A stretch of DNA of 64,000 nt, taken from NCBI RefSeq assembly GCF_902859735.1, contig NZ_CADIJY010000001.1, positions 930,001 through 994,000 on the forward strand. The letters are read 5' to 3'. A program made the position numbers and the translations under genes. The notes below the pieces were generated by a model that ran no database searches, was not told the origin of the DNA, and worked only from the letters and a program-made list of their open reading frames with translations. Source of the DNA: Achromobacter aegrifaciens. Its GTDB lineage: Bacteria; Pseudomonadota; Gammaproteobacteria; Burkholderiales; Burkholderiaceae_B. Shown here piece after piece: positions 50,194 through 59,080 of this stretch. The stretch's first letter is position 1. Each line of letters opens with the position of its first letter.

Positions 50194-52368
50194 GTGGCCA
50201 AGAAAACTCAGTTGACTATCTCGCTGTGCGTCCAGTGCTTTAGCCCGGCAGTCGCGCTGTCCTTGATTCTTCCCGCCAGCGCCGCCGCCCAGAACGCGGC
50301 GCAAACCACGACGCTGCAGCCCGTCACCGTGACCGCGGGTTCGGTCTCGGAGGAAGACTTGCCCGCGCCCTATGCCGGCGGGCAGGTGGCGCAGGGCGCG
50401 CGCCTGGGCCTGATGGGCAATCAGGACGTGATGGACACGCCATTCAACGTCACCAGCTATACCTCCGAGCTGATCCAGAACCAGCAGGCGCGCACGTTGG
50501 CGGACGTGATGGCCAACGATCCTTCCGTGCGGTTCACGACGTCGAGCGGACACGCCTACGAGAATTTCCGCATCCGCGGCTTCGACGTCAACCAGAACGA
50601 CGTGGCGATCAACGGCATGTATGGCCTGGCGCCCATGGGGCGCACGCCGCTGGAGTTCGTCGAGCGGGTGGAGGTGCTGAAAGGCCCGAACGCCTTGTTC
50701 AGCGGGATGGCGCCCAGCGGCGCGGTGGGCGGCACGATCAACCTGGTTCCCAAGCGGGCGGAAGACACGCCCAATGCCACCTTCGGCGTGAACTGGCAGG
50801 CCGACGGCCAGCTGGGCACGACCATCGATGCCGGCCGCCGTTTCGGCTCGGCCAATGAATGGGGCGCGCGCGTCAACGGTTCCTTCAGCGACGGCGCCAC
50901 CACGCTGGACGGCCAATCCAGAAAACGCGAGTTCCTGTCCGCCGGCCTGGACTATCGCGGCAGCGCCCTGAGCGCGTCGATAGACGCCTACCATAGCCAG
51001 GAGTCGTTTTCGGGCGGCACGCCGGCCATGTTCTGGTTCGGCGGTTCGGTCGTGCCCGAAGCGCCCGATCCTCGCATCAACCAGTTCAGCACCGGCTATG
51101 GCAGCATCCAGAGCAACGCCGTCATGGCGCGGGCTGAATACCGCTTCAATGACAGCGTATCGGCCTTTGCCGGTGTGGGCAGGCGCGACAGCCATCAATC
51201 GGGCCTGATCAATGGCACCCACGCGCGGCAGATCGACGCCAATGGCAATTTCACCGGCTCCATCATCGGCCAGCGCGCCTACACGGATGCCACCTCGGCC
51301 GAGGGCGGGCTGCGCACGCGGTTCAACACGGGCAGCGTACGGCACGAGCTGGTGCTCCAGGCTTCCTTGCTGAAGCTGGAGGACGGGTCGGCCACCGGGC
51401 CGGCATCGACTTTCAAGTCGAATATCTACGACCCGATCACGCCGGTCATGCCTGCGGTGCCGGGCAGCGCGCCCAAGACGGCGGAGAACACGCTGTCCAG
51501 CCTGGCGCTGGTGGATACCATGTCCTTCTTCGACGACAAGCTGCTCCTGACCGGCGGCCTGCGCAACCAGCGCGTGAAGACGACGAACTTCGACAAGACC
51601 GGCAAGACGACGGCCCGCTATGACGAGGACGCCGTGACACCGGCTGTCGCCATCGTCGTCAAACCTTGGGGACCGGACGTCTCGCTGTATGCCAACTACG
51701 TGCAGGGCCTGAGCAAGGGCGATAGCGTCACGGACACCAGCGCCAGCAACTATGGCCAGGTGTTCGCGCCCTACAAGACCAAGCAGCAGGAGCTGGGCGT
51801 CAAGTGGAATGCCGGCACTTTCACCAATACCCTGGCATTCTTCCAGATAGACAAACCCATGCTGGTGACGGAGGGCTCTACGGCCAAGCCCACGTATGCG
51901 GACGGCGGCGAGAAGCGTGTCCGCGGCGTGGAGTGGAATACCTTCGGCGAGTTGGCTGCGGGCGTGCGCGTGCTGGGCGGCGTCACTTACACGCAAGGCA
52001 CGCAGGTCAAGACCTCGTATGGCCGCTATGACGGCAATACCGCGGTGGGCGCGCCGCGCTGGCAGGCCAATGCCGGGCTGGAATGGGACACGCCGTGGGT
52101 GCCCGGCGTGACGCTGAGCGCGCGCGTGCAGGCGACTTCGAGCCAGTACGCGGATGCGGCCAACAAACTGCAGATCCCGGGCTGGGGCCAACTGGACCTG
52201 GGCGCCCGCTACGCCACGCAGATCAACGGCCGGGACGTCGTGTACCGGCTGAATGTCAACAACGTGTTCGACAAGCACTATTACGCCGGCAGTTTCAGCG
52301 ACACGACGCCTATCGTGACGCTGGGGCCGGCGCGCACCGTAACCGCATCCGCCAGCATCAGTTTCTGA
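50194..52368 (+). CDS. TonB-dependent siderophore receptor
   Basis: Outer-membrane ferric-siderophore receptor, 724 aa. Signal peptide of about 33 residues ending ASAAAQ. TonB-box-like TTLQPVTVTAG near residue 39, a plug domain (about 70-190: NFRIRGFDVNQNDVAINGMYG; VEVLKGPNALFSG), then a beta-barrel ending in the aromatic ASISF. The start is GTG (GTG GCC AAG). It heads a set with two small membrane proteins, a PepSY protein and a periplasmic esterase. No siderophore synthesis gene is present, so it may take up a foreign siderophore. Confidence 0.92.
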   Translation: MAKKTQLTISLCVQCFSPAVALSLILPASAAAQNAAQTTTLQPVTVTAGSVSEEDLPAPYAGGQVAQGARLGLMGNQDVMDTPFNVTSYTSELIQNQQARTLADVMANDPSVRFTTSSGHAYENFRIRGFDVNQNDVAINGMYGLAPMGRTPLEFVERVEVLKGPNALFSGMAPSGAVGGTINLVPKRAEDTPNATFGVNWQADGQLGTTIDAGRRFGSANEWGARVNGSFSDGATTLDGQSRKREFLSAGLDYRGSALSASIDAYHSQESFSGGTPAMFWFGGSVVPEAPDPRINQFSTGYGSIQSNAVMARAEYRFNDSVSAFAGVGRRDSHQSGLINGTHARQIDANGNFTGSIIGQRAYTDATSAEGGLRTRFNTGSVRHELVLQASLLKLEDGSATGPASTFKSNIYDPITPVMPAVPGSAPKTAENTLSSLALVDTMSFFDDKLLLTGGLRNQRVKTTNFDKTGKTTARYDEDAVTPAVAIVVKPWGPDVSLYANYVQGLSKGDSVTDTSASNYGQVFAPYKTKQQELGVKWNAGTFTNTLAFFQIDKPMLVTEGSTAKPTYADGGEKRVRGVEWNTFGELAAGVRVLGGVTYTQGTQVKTSYGRYDGNTAVGAPRWQANAGLEWDTPWVPGVTLSARVQATSSQYADAANKLQIPGWGQLDLGARYATQINGRDVVYRLNVNNVFDKHYYAGSFSDTTPIVTLGPARTVTASASISF

Positions 52369-52459
52369 ATGCGGGACGTTTTGCCGGTCCCTGTTCCGGA
52401 CAGTCGATTCGGAGCAGGGATTGGCAGGCAGGTCTCGGGCAATTCATCCTGGGGTGACC

Positions 52460-52747
52460 ATGGAAGTCCTGATTCTTTCCAGCCTGGCGAGCCTGTTCCT
52501 GGGCAGCTTCTGTATCTATCGCGCTTCGCCCAACCAGCGATGGGGCGCCACGTCCTGGCCGGTCCTGCCCGCCCGCGTCGCTGGCATTCTGCTGCTCGCG
52601 CTGGGCGGCTGGGGTTGCCTGCGCGCATTCTCTGCCGTCGCGGCCGTGTTCGTTTTCTGCACCGCCTTGATGTTGTTCTTCAGCCTCATGCCGTACCTGG
52701 GCGTACTGGCGGGCCTGCGCGGTAGCGATACGCATGAAGCCCGCTAA
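52460..52747 (+). CDS. Small membrane protein of the iron-uptake set (DUF3325-like)
   Basis: 95 aa with three hydrophobic segments (MEVLILSSLASLFLGSFCIY; VAGILLLALGGWGCLRAF; AVFVFCTALMLFFSL). Such a protein is commonly found with a DUF3649 protein and a PepSY membrane protein next to TonB receptors; the DUF3325 label is from that context and size. Its 3' end overlaps the next gene by 14 bases. Confidence 0.72.
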   Translation: MEVLILSSLASLFLGSFCIYRASPNQRWGATSWPVLPARVAGILLLALGGWGCLRAFSAVAAVFVFCTALMLFFSLMPYLGVLAGLRGSDTHEAR

Positions 52748-53024
52748 GCCCGCGCCGATCCGGCGCGACTGGATATCGAAGAGCCTGGCGGGCGCATTGC
52801 TCGGCTTCGCGCTGGCCATGGGCGCCAGCGCAACGCTGGCCGCATTGACTGCCGGCATTCCGTTGGCGACGCGTTCGCAGCTGGCCATGTGGCTGGTGCC
52901 GCCCGTCTGGCTCGGCGTCGCGAGTACCGTCTACTTTTTCGCCAGCGGCCTGCGCGCGTGGATCTGGCTGGGCGGAGCCTGCGTGCTGCTCTATGGCGGA
53001 CTGCTTGTCGTCAAGGCGATCTGA
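52734..53024 (+). CDS. Small membrane protein of the iron-uptake set (DUF3649-like)
   Basis: 96 aa with three hydrophobic segments and a short basic N terminus (MKPAKPAPIRRDWISK). The pattern ATRSQLAMWLVPPVWLGVASTVYFFASGLRAW resembles DUF3649 proteins that accompany PepSY proteins in siderophore loci. It overlaps the upstream small gene and precedes the PepSY gene by 15 bases. The function is unknown, probably an accessory of the reductase. Confidence 0.74.
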   Translation: MKPAKPAPIRRDWISKSLAGALLGFALAMGASATLAALTAGIPLATRSQLAMWLVPPVWLGVASTVYFFASGLRAWIWLGGACVLLYGGLLVVKAI

Positions 53025-53039
53025 AGGGAGTCCGCGATC

Positions 53040-54668
53040 ATGAGAGCCGACTACATACGCGTCTACAAATCCGTCCATACCTGGACGGGCATCCTGACCG
53101 GCATGGCGCTGTTCATCGCCTTCTACGCCGGTGCGCTGACCGTATTCAAAGAGCCGCTGACCCGTTGGGCTACGCCGCCCGCAGCCGTCGCGCCCGTGCC
53201 GCTGGAAGACGCGCCCGACCTTATCGCCAGAACCCTGCAAGCGCGGCCGGATGTGGCCAAGGGGTTCAGCATCCATCTGCAAGACGCCGAGCACGTGCCG
53301 GCCCGTATGTCCTGGGAAGTCCGTGACGGGCAGGCCGACGATCACGATGAATCGTCGATCCGCCACCATGTCGCCTATCTGGATGCGCGCGGCGAGCTGC
53401 GGTTGGAGGAGGCCGCGCCCAGCGGGCTGATGCCGTTCATCGATGTGCTTCACCGCGTGGTGGGCCTGCCTGTCGACAGCGATCCCAACCGCTGGTTCAT
53501 GGGCATCGTCGCATCGCTCTATGCAATTGCCCTGGTGTCGGGAGTGATCGTGCTGCTGCCGTCGCTGGTCAAGGACTTTTTCGCGTTGCGGGTCGGGAAG
53601 AACCTGAAGCGCATGTGGCTGGATGCGCATAACGTGGTGGGCATTGTTTCGCTGCCATTTCACATCGTCATGGCGCTGAGTTCCGTCGTGTTCGCGTTCC
53701 ACGACGGAATCTACGATCTGCAGGACAAGCTCATGTACGAAGGCAAGCTGGAATCCGTCTTCCAGCGGTCCGGCGGCGGCGCGCCGGCTGGAGAGGTCCG
53801 GAATCCTGCAGACATGCTGACGCCGGCGGAACTGCTGGCCCAGGCGCGCGCCCTCGCCCCGGGCTTCGAGCCTTATGGGTTGCAGTATCAACAGGTCGCC
53901 AGCCCGCGCGCCATCGTACGCGTCTGGGGCAAGGACGACAGTGCGGTATCGCCGCGGGCGCGAGGCGGCTTCGTGGCGCTCGATCCCTACAGCGGGAAGG
54001 TGCTCAACCGCGACTATCTGCCGGGCGGACAGGACGCGCCCAACCTCTGGGTCAGCAGTTTCTTCGCGCTGCACATGGCTTCCTTCGGCGGCGCGGCAGT
54101 GCAGTGGCTTTATTTCCTGCTTGGACTGGCGGGCGCATGGCTGTTCTATAGCGGCAACCTGCTGTGGATAGAAACCCGCCGCAAGCGCGCCAACCGGCAG
54201 ACGGGCGAGATTCCCGTGCAGCGCTTGGACACGCGGCTGATGGCGTCGGCGACAGTGGGCGTCTGCCTGGGATGCGTGTGTGGCATTTCGTTGATGATGG
54301 TCGCGTCCAAAGGGTTGAGCGGGCACGTCGGCGATCTGAATGCCTGGCTGCGGGCGCTGTACTACATGGCGTTCTTCGCCAGCCTGGCCTGGGCCTTCCT
54401 GCGCGGAGGCGCGGCGGCAGGGGTGCATCTGCTATGGGTCGCGGCAGCATTGACGCTGGCGATACCTGCGGCCTCGCTCGTGGGCGGGCTGTTTCCTGCC
54501 TCCGGGCTTTGGGCGCACACGTCGGCCGCGGCGCTGGCAGTGGACGCGACGGCCCTGGCGGCAGGGCTGGGATTTGCCTGGATGGCAAAGGCCAGCGCGC
54601 GCAGGATCGGACGGGGCGACGCGGACAGCGTATGGGCGCCCAGAAGGCTCGCCGCGCGCGAGGGATAG
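53040..54668 (+). CDS. PepSY-associated transmembrane protein, probable ferrisiderophore reductase
   Basis: 542 aa. The first membrane helix has the family start YKSVHTWTGILTGMALFIAFYAGAL. A PepSY periplasmic region follows, then helices with His residues suited to haem (DAHNVVGIVSLPFHIVMALSS near 190; FALHMASFGGAAVQW near 340), and several C-terminal helices. Related proteins such as FpvG/PiuB help release iron from siderophores at the inner membrane. Its place between the receptor and an esterase fits this. Confidence 0.85.
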   Translation: MRADYIRVYKSVHTWTGILTGMALFIAFYAGALTVFKEPLTRWATPPAAVAPVPLEDAPDLIARTLQARPDVAKGFSIHLQDAEHVPARMSWEVRDGQADDHDESSIRHHVAYLDARGELRLEEAAPSGLMPFIDVLHRVVGLPVDSDPNRWFMGIVASLYAIALVSGVIVLLPSLVKDFFALRVGKNLKRMWLDAHNVVGIVSLPFHIVMALSSVVFAFHDGIYDLQDKLMYEGKLESVFQRSGGGAPAGEVRNPADMLTPAELLAQARALAPGFEPYGLQYQQVASPRAIVRVWGKDDSAVSPRARGGFVALDPYSGKVLNRDYLPGGQDAPNLWVSSFFALHMASFGGAAVQWLYFLLGLAGAWLFYSGNLLWIETRRKRANRQTGEIPVQRLDTRLMASATVGVCLGCVCGISLMMVASKGLSGHVGDLNAWLRALYYMAFFASLAWAFLRGGAAAGVHLLWVAAALTLAIPAASLVGGLFPASGLWAHTSAAALAVDATALAAGLGFAWMAKASARRIGRGDADSVWAPRRLAAREG

Positions 54669-54704
54669 CGGACCGCCGCGAACGGGCCGTGAACAAACGA
54701 ATGG

Positions 54705-56306
54705 ATGAACATGCGTAGAAAGAACAGATTGGAATGGCGGGATTGGATGTCGTCGGCTGCGCTGGCGGTGTCGATGATAGGCGTGGCGCCGGGCATGGCC
54801 GCGGCGCAGTCCAGGCAGGGCGCCGTCACACCCGAGGCCCATGTGGACGAACGAATTTCGCTACAGAAGGGAGAGTTCCTCGCGGGCACCTGGGCCGCCG
54901 AATCCGGCGTGACCCTGGATCTTCTGGACAGCGCCGGGCAGCACGTACGCCGGCTGAGCGACGGCGAAAAGCCGGCCGGAGCCCTGATGCTGGTGGCGCC
55001 GGAAGATGGCCTCTACACCGTTCGCGCGCAGGGCCAGGGCCTGTTCCGCTGGGCCGTGACGGAACGCCTGCCCCTTGCGGAACAACGTGCGCCCGCGGCG
55101 GCGTTCGACAGCCCGCGCCTGACCGCGCTGGCGGCGACGCTGGCCGCGGGCGGCACGACGGATGCCTTTTGGGATGAGGTGGCGCAGCAAGGCACGCCGC
55201 TGGTCGAGGCCGTGGACGCCGGGCATGACCGCGTCACATTCCTGTGGCGCGGCGCCGAACGCAATGTGCGCCTGTTCGGCGGGCCGTCGTCGGACCATGC
55301 TCAGTTGGCGCGGCTGGGCAACTCCGATGTCTGGCATGCCAGCTTCGTCGTCCCCAGGTCCACGCGCCTGTCATATCGCCTGGCGCCCGATGTGCCCGAG
55401 CTTCCGGGCTCCGGCATGGCGCGGCGCCGCGCGATCCTGGCCACGGCGCAGGCCGATCCGCACAATCCCAAGGCATACCCGGCGCGCGGCGTCGACGCGT
55501 ACCAGACCTATTCCATGCTGGAACTGGCGGACGCGCCGCAGCAGCCCTGGGTCGAGCCCCGCGCGGGCGTGCGGCAGGGAACGGTGGAGACCATGGAGCT
55601 GCGCAGCGATCTCATGCGCAACACGCGCAAGATCCACCTGTACCGTCCTGCTGGCTGGCAGTCTGGCGCAGCGGACAATCACGTGCTGGTGCTGTTCGAC
55701 GCCGGCGCCTATCTGGGCCGCGTGCCCACGCCCACCATTCTGGACAACATGATCGCCGCAGGCGTCATTCCTCCGACGGCGGCGCTGCTCATCGACAACC
55801 CTACGGCGGAATCCCGCAGCCAGGAATTGCCGCCCAACCCGGACTTTGCGGACTTCCTGGCGAAAGAGCTGATGCCGTGGGCGCGCAAGCAAGGCATCAG
55901 CGCGCCTGCCGCGCGCACCGTCATCGGCGGTTCCAGCTACGGCGGATTGGCATCGGCCTATGCGGCGTTGCGCCACCCCGAAGTGTTCGGCAACGTGCTC
56001 AGCCAATCAGGTTCCTATTGGTGGTCGCCGGCGGGCGAGGAGGACCAGTGGCTGACGCGGCAATTCGTCGCGGTGCGCAAGCTGCCGGTGCGCTTCTTCC
56101 TTGGCGCCGGCCTGTTCGAGTCCGGACGCGGCGGCCAGCCGGGCATCCTGGAGACCAACCGGCATCTGCGGGATGTGCTGCGTGCCAAGGGCTATCTGGT
56201 GACGCACCGCGAGGTGGCGGGCGGACATGATTACCTGGTCTGGCGCGGGACCTTGTCGGATGGCCTGCTGGATCTGATCGGCACTGGCAAGCAGGGGGGC
56301 GGATAA
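54705..56306 (+). CDS. Periplasmic enterochelin esterase-like hydrolase
   Basis: 533 aa with a signal-like N terminus (residues 15-35, SSAALAVSMIGVAPGMAAAQ), unlike cytoplasmic Fes. An N-terminal strand domain (about 40-290) is followed by an alpha/beta hydrolase domain. The nucleophile is Ser411 in GGSSYGG and the His is in GGHDYLVW near 508. An acidic Asp/Glu lies between. It would hydrolyse a catecholate tri-ester siderophore such as enterobactin or salmochelin in the periplasm, so iron could be taken from it. It ends the iron operon. Confidence 0.85.
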   Translation: MNMRRKNRLEWRDWMSSAALAVSMIGVAPGMAAAQSRQGAVTPEAHVDERISLQKGEFLAGTWAAESGVTLDLLDSAGQHVRRLSDGEKPAGALMLVAPEDGLYTVRAQGQGLFRWAVTERLPLAEQRAPAAAFDSPRLTALAATLAAGGTTDAFWDEVAQQGTPLVEAVDAGHDRVTFLWRGAERNVRLFGGPSSDHAQLARLGNSDVWHASFVVPRSTRLSYRLAPDVPELPGSGMARRRAILATAQADPHNPKAYPARGVDAYQTYSMLELADAPQQPWVEPRAGVRQGTVETMELRSDLMRNTRKIHLYRPAGWQSGAADNHVLVLFDAGAYLGRVPTPTILDNMIAAGVIPPTAALLIDNPTAESRSQELPPNPDFADFLAKELMPWARKQGISAPAARTVIGGSSYGGLASAYAALRHPEVFGNVLSQSGSYWWSPAGEEDQWLTRQFVAVRKLPVRFFLGAGLFESGRGGQPGILETNRHLRDVLRAKGYLVTHREVAGGHDYLVWRGTLSDGLLDLIGTGKQGGG

Positions 56307-56333
56307 GCCCGGCTTGAAAGCTGGCAGGCCTGC

Positions 56334-56663
56334 TCAGGAGGCGTCTTCGGACGCCTCGCCGTGCTCATCCCACCAGTCGCCCAGCGCATCCAGCAGCGGC
56401 ACCAGCGTCTTTCCCGATGGCGTGAGCGCGTACTCCACGCGCCGCGGATAGCCATCGAAATCAGTGCGCTGGACGATCCCGGCCAACTCCAGCTTGCGCA
56501 GCTCCAGCGTCAGCATCCGATGCGAGATGGTCGGATTGTCGCGGCGCAGATCGCTGAAACGCTTGGTGTCTTCCTTGAGGTAATAGACCAGCAGCGTCGG
56601 CCATCTGCCGCTCAGTATCTGCATGACTTCCTCGATGGGGCAACGCGAAACCAGGTCTTTCAT
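56334..56663 (-). CDS. HxlR-family transcriptional regulator
   Basis: 109 aa with a winged helix covering the whole protein. Signatures: CPIEEVMQILSGRWPTLLVYYLKEDTKRFSDLRRDNPTISHRML (about residues 8-51; starts CPIEEV) and GYPRRVEYALTPSG near 75. The N-terminal Cys8 is the thiol sensor position in many HxlR proteins. It is divergent from a glutathione S-transferase gene, a typical electrophile-response pair. Confidence 0.9.
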   Translation of the reverse strand: MKDLVSRCPIEEVMQILSGRWPTLLVYYLKEDTKRFSDLRRDNPTISHRMLTLELRKLELAGIVQRTDFDGYPRRVEYALTPSGKTLVPLLDALGDWWDEHGEASEDAS

Positions 56664-56690
56664 GGGCGGGTCATGGTGACAAAAATGTGC

Positions 56691-56699
56691 GTAATTTAC
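56691..56699. promoter_or_regulatory. Short palindrome GTAATTTAC between hxlR and gst
   Basis: GTAA-T-TTAC is symmetric and lies in the 104-bp AT-richer gap between the divergent genes. It is a possible half or core of an HxlR operator. It is short, so chance occurrence cannot be excluded. Confidence 0.35.
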
Positions 56700-56767
56700 T
56701 TAGCCTAGCAGATCCGTAGAATTCAATCCGCTGCGCAGCGTGACCCTCATCTACGGAGAAAGAAATC

Positions 56768-57472
56768 TTGGAACCCATTCTTGTTTATGGCTTTCCGCTG
56801 GGAAGTTCCATGGGGCTCGTCGCTGCGCTGGAGTGGCTGGGCAAACCCTATCGCCTGTGCCGCGTGGACATGCTGAGCGAAATGCGTCTGCCCTCCTATG
56901 CGCGGATCAACGCGCGCCACGAGACGCCTGCATTCGTCAGCGAACAGGGCGCGGTTTTCACGGAAACCATGGCGATTGCGCGCTGGATCGAAAACCGTGA
57001 TGACGAGCGCAGGATCAGCTTTGACCCGCTGTCGCCGGAATCCGACCGCATGCACCAGTTCATGGCTTTTCTGAACACTGGTTTCACCGCCGCCTTCACC
57101 CCGCATTGGGTCGCCCTGGAAATGGATCCGCCTGATCCGGCCTTGCAGAAAACGCTGCGGGAGTGGGGGGCGCAACGCGTCATAGAACGCCATGACAAGC
57201 TCGAAGCGATGCTGGGCGAGACTCCGTTCCTGATGGGCGATCGTCCGACTCTGGCGGACGCCGTGCTGGTGGGCGTTGCGCGCTGGCTGGATTTCCATGA
57301 GGTCGCTGCCCAGTCCCGCTGGCCCAGGCTGGCGGCGCTGCGGCAGCGGCTGGAAAGCGACCCGGCGGTCAAATATGCGATCTCGTTGGAAGAGGGAGCA
57401 AGCCCCGGTTATCCGGGACTGTGCCAGGGCCATGTGCCGCTGGAAACGCTGATCGCGACGTATGGAAAGTAG
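56768..57472 (+). CDS. Glutathione S-transferase family protein
   Basis: 234 aa. An N-terminal thioredoxin-like domain (about 1-80) has a GST-type Ser near residue 13 (PLGSSMGLVAALEWLGKPY) and ETMAIARWIE for glutathione contact near 66. A helical C-terminal domain follows (FLMGDRPTLADAVLVGVARWLDF near 155). The start is TTG after GGAGAAAG. It is probably induced through the divergent HxlR regulator. Confidence 0.86.
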   Translation: MEPILVYGFPLGSSMGLVAALEWLGKPYRLCRVDMLSEMRLPSYARINARHETPAFVSEQGAVFTETMAIARWIENRDDERRISFDPLSPESDRMHQFMAFLNTGFTAAFTPHWVALEMDPPDPALQKTLREWGAQRVIERHDKLEAMLGETPFLMGDRPTLADAVLVGVARWLDFHEVAAQSRWPRLAALRQRLESDPAVKYAISLEEGASPGYPGLCQGHVPLETLIATYGK

Positions 57473-57488
57473 ACGGCCGGCCGCATCC

Positions 57489-57527
57489 GGCGCACGGGCG
57501 GCAATGCCCCGCCGCTGCCCGTGCGCC
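57489..57527 (+). terminator. Hairpin after gst
   Basis: GGCGCACGGGC (57489-57499) and GCCCGTGCGCC (57517-57527) pair over 11 bp with a 17-nt loop. The T-richness after it is weak (GGGTCTTTG). Probable end of the gst transcript. Confidence 0.5.
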
Positions 57528-57634
57528 GTCCTCGGGTCTTTGCCCCAGTAAGACCAAAGTCCCATGCGCGGCCCGCGGACGGTAGCTATCCTGCGGGCTT
57601 GCTGCCAAGGGCAGAGCACAGGAAGGGGTGGCTC

Positions 57635-58264
57635 ATGAGTCTGATTCTGGGTAGGACAATACTGGACAAGGTGGAGACAAATCGGGTGCGGAGCAAGCCG
57701 GAGACGCTGGGGCAGTTCTTTTCCAAACCCGCCCCGCCGGTAGGTTGGCGCATAGGCAAGCTGAGGCCAGGCCAGTCTCTCTTGCTCTGGTCGTACAACC
57801 TCCAGGGCTTGATGGTCTGGATGGATAGTGCCGGTCCCGGCAGCCTGGGGTCCGTTCCGGGCACAGAGCGTTACGTTTCGACCTTTTTCGAGTACCGGCG
57901 CGCGCCCGAGAACGCGACCCTGCATGGCGCGAAGAACGTGGCGAAAGTCTGCTATGCCGCCAGCGTCGGGCTGCTTGTGGCCGAATGCCGCCAGTTGGTG
58001 CACCGTGGGGAGTTTCTGCCGGCCAGCCACTTGAGAGCTCTGCGCGAGGCACGACCTGCGAGGGACATGGGCATGGCGCGCTCCTGCCTGCTCGTGACGA
58101 AGCGGGAACCTGTTGCCAATGCCGCAGCCGCCACTCCAGAGGCCAATGAATTCGTTTCCACCACGGGCAACCCGAAGGAAATTGTCGAGAAAATCCAGTG
58201 GATGTCAGCACAGCCCTCGGGAAATTTTCTGGCAAGGACGCGCTCCCCCGCGAAGCCGGGCTGA
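57635..58264 (+). CDS. Hypothetical protein upstream of the type VI secretion cluster
   Basis: 209 aa, no family recognised. It has no signal peptide or clear membrane segment. The middle is aromatic and strand-like (RPGQSLLLWSYNLQGLMVWMDSAGPG), then VAKVCYAASVGLLVAECRQLVHRGEF. Ser/Ala-rich C terminus. An AGGAAGGGG site precedes the ATG at 57635. It is on the same strand as tssB, 190 bp before it. A T6SS-linked role is possible but rests only on position. Confidence 0.55.
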   Translation: MSLILGRTILDKVETNRVRSKPETLGQFFSKPAPPVGWRIGKLRPGQSLLLWSYNLQGLMVWMDSAGPGSLGSVPGTERYVSTFFEYRRAPENATLHGAKNVAKVCYAASVGLLVAECRQLVHRGEFLPASHLRALREARPARDMGMARSCLLVTKREPVANAAAATPEANEFVSTTGNPKEIVEKIQWMSAQPSGNFLARTRSPAKPG

Positions 58265-58454
58265 CGCGGGTCGGGCCCGCAGTTTCAAGGTTGCGCCTAA
58301 GTCATTTCTCATCCAAAAGCAGGATGGAAATTTCTGATAATTTCAAAATACTACGACTAAAGTCCGATGTAGCCCCCGAAGGCCGGCGCTATTGTTCGCA
58401 CCAGCAATGCGCAGCGCTCGCTGTGCGGTACGAGTGGTTTCTTCGGAGAGGGTC
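58265..58454 (+). promoter_or_regulatory. Leader region of the T6SS cluster with inverted repeat (58327-58344)
   Basis: An AT-rich patch, rare in this DNA, covers 58295-58370. GAAATT (58327-58332) and AATTTC (58339-58344) are inverted around TCTGAT. The region probably holds the tssB promoter. No -24/-12 sigma-54 pair was recognised. Confidence 0.45.
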
Positions 58455-58997
58455 ATGTCCAATAGCTTGCAGAAATGGGTGGGCCGCAACCGCCCGCCGC
58501 GGGTTCAGATCACGTATGACGTTGAAACCGGCGACGCGATCGAGAAGCGTGAATTGCCGATGGTGGTGGGCGTGCTGGCGGATCTTTCGGGTCAGCCGGC
58601 CACGCCGCTGCCCAAGCTGAAAGAGCGCCGCTTCGTCGAGATCGACCGCGACAATTTCGACGAAATCCTGGGCAAGATCCGCCCGCGCCTGGACCTGTCC
58701 GTGCCCGACACCGCCAAGGGCGAAGGCAATCTGCGCATTGAGCTGAACTTCGAGAAGTTCGCCGACTTCCATCCCGAATCCCTGGTCGAGCAGGTGCCGC
58801 GGCTGTCCAAGCTGCTGGAAGCGCGGCATCAACTGCGCGACCTGCTGGCCAAGCTGGACGGCAATGACGAGCTGGACTCCATCCTTGAGCGCATCGTGCG
58901 CAGCACCGAGGAGCTCAAGGTCGTCAAGAGCGAAGCGCAGGCTGGCGGGACGGCCGGCGATGTGGCCGAACCGGCCGCAACGGCGCCGTCGGCCTAA
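58455..58997 (+). CDS. tssB: T6SS contractile sheath small subunit TssB
   Basis: 180 aa. Marks are SNSLQKWVGRNRPPRVQITYDVETGDA at the start, ELPMVVGVLADLSG near 36 and FVEIDRDNFDEILGKIRPRL near 62. It forms the sheath with TssC around the Hcp tube. The start MSNSLQ at 58455 excludes an unrelated 21-residue leader. Confidence 0.97.
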   Translation: MSNSLQKWVGRNRPPRVQITYDVETGDAIEKRELPMVVGVLADLSGQPATPLPKLKERRFVEIDRDNFDEILGKIRPRLDLSVPDTAKGEGNLRIELNFEKFADFHPESLVEQVPRLSKLLEARHQLRDLLAKLDGNDELDSILERIVRSTEELKVVKSEAQAGGTAGDVAEPAATAPSA

Positions 58998-59080
58998 CGC
59001 GGACAGCAACGTCAGCGCGCGCGGGGCAGGCCTTGCGCCGAAGCCGCGCGCGGGCAATTTCAATTCTCAGGGTGACGAAC

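Noticed and set aside
50038-52278. 746-codon minus-strand open frame opposite the TonB receptor
   Set aside because: Antisense to a receptor with a full set of family motifs; composition is shadow-like.
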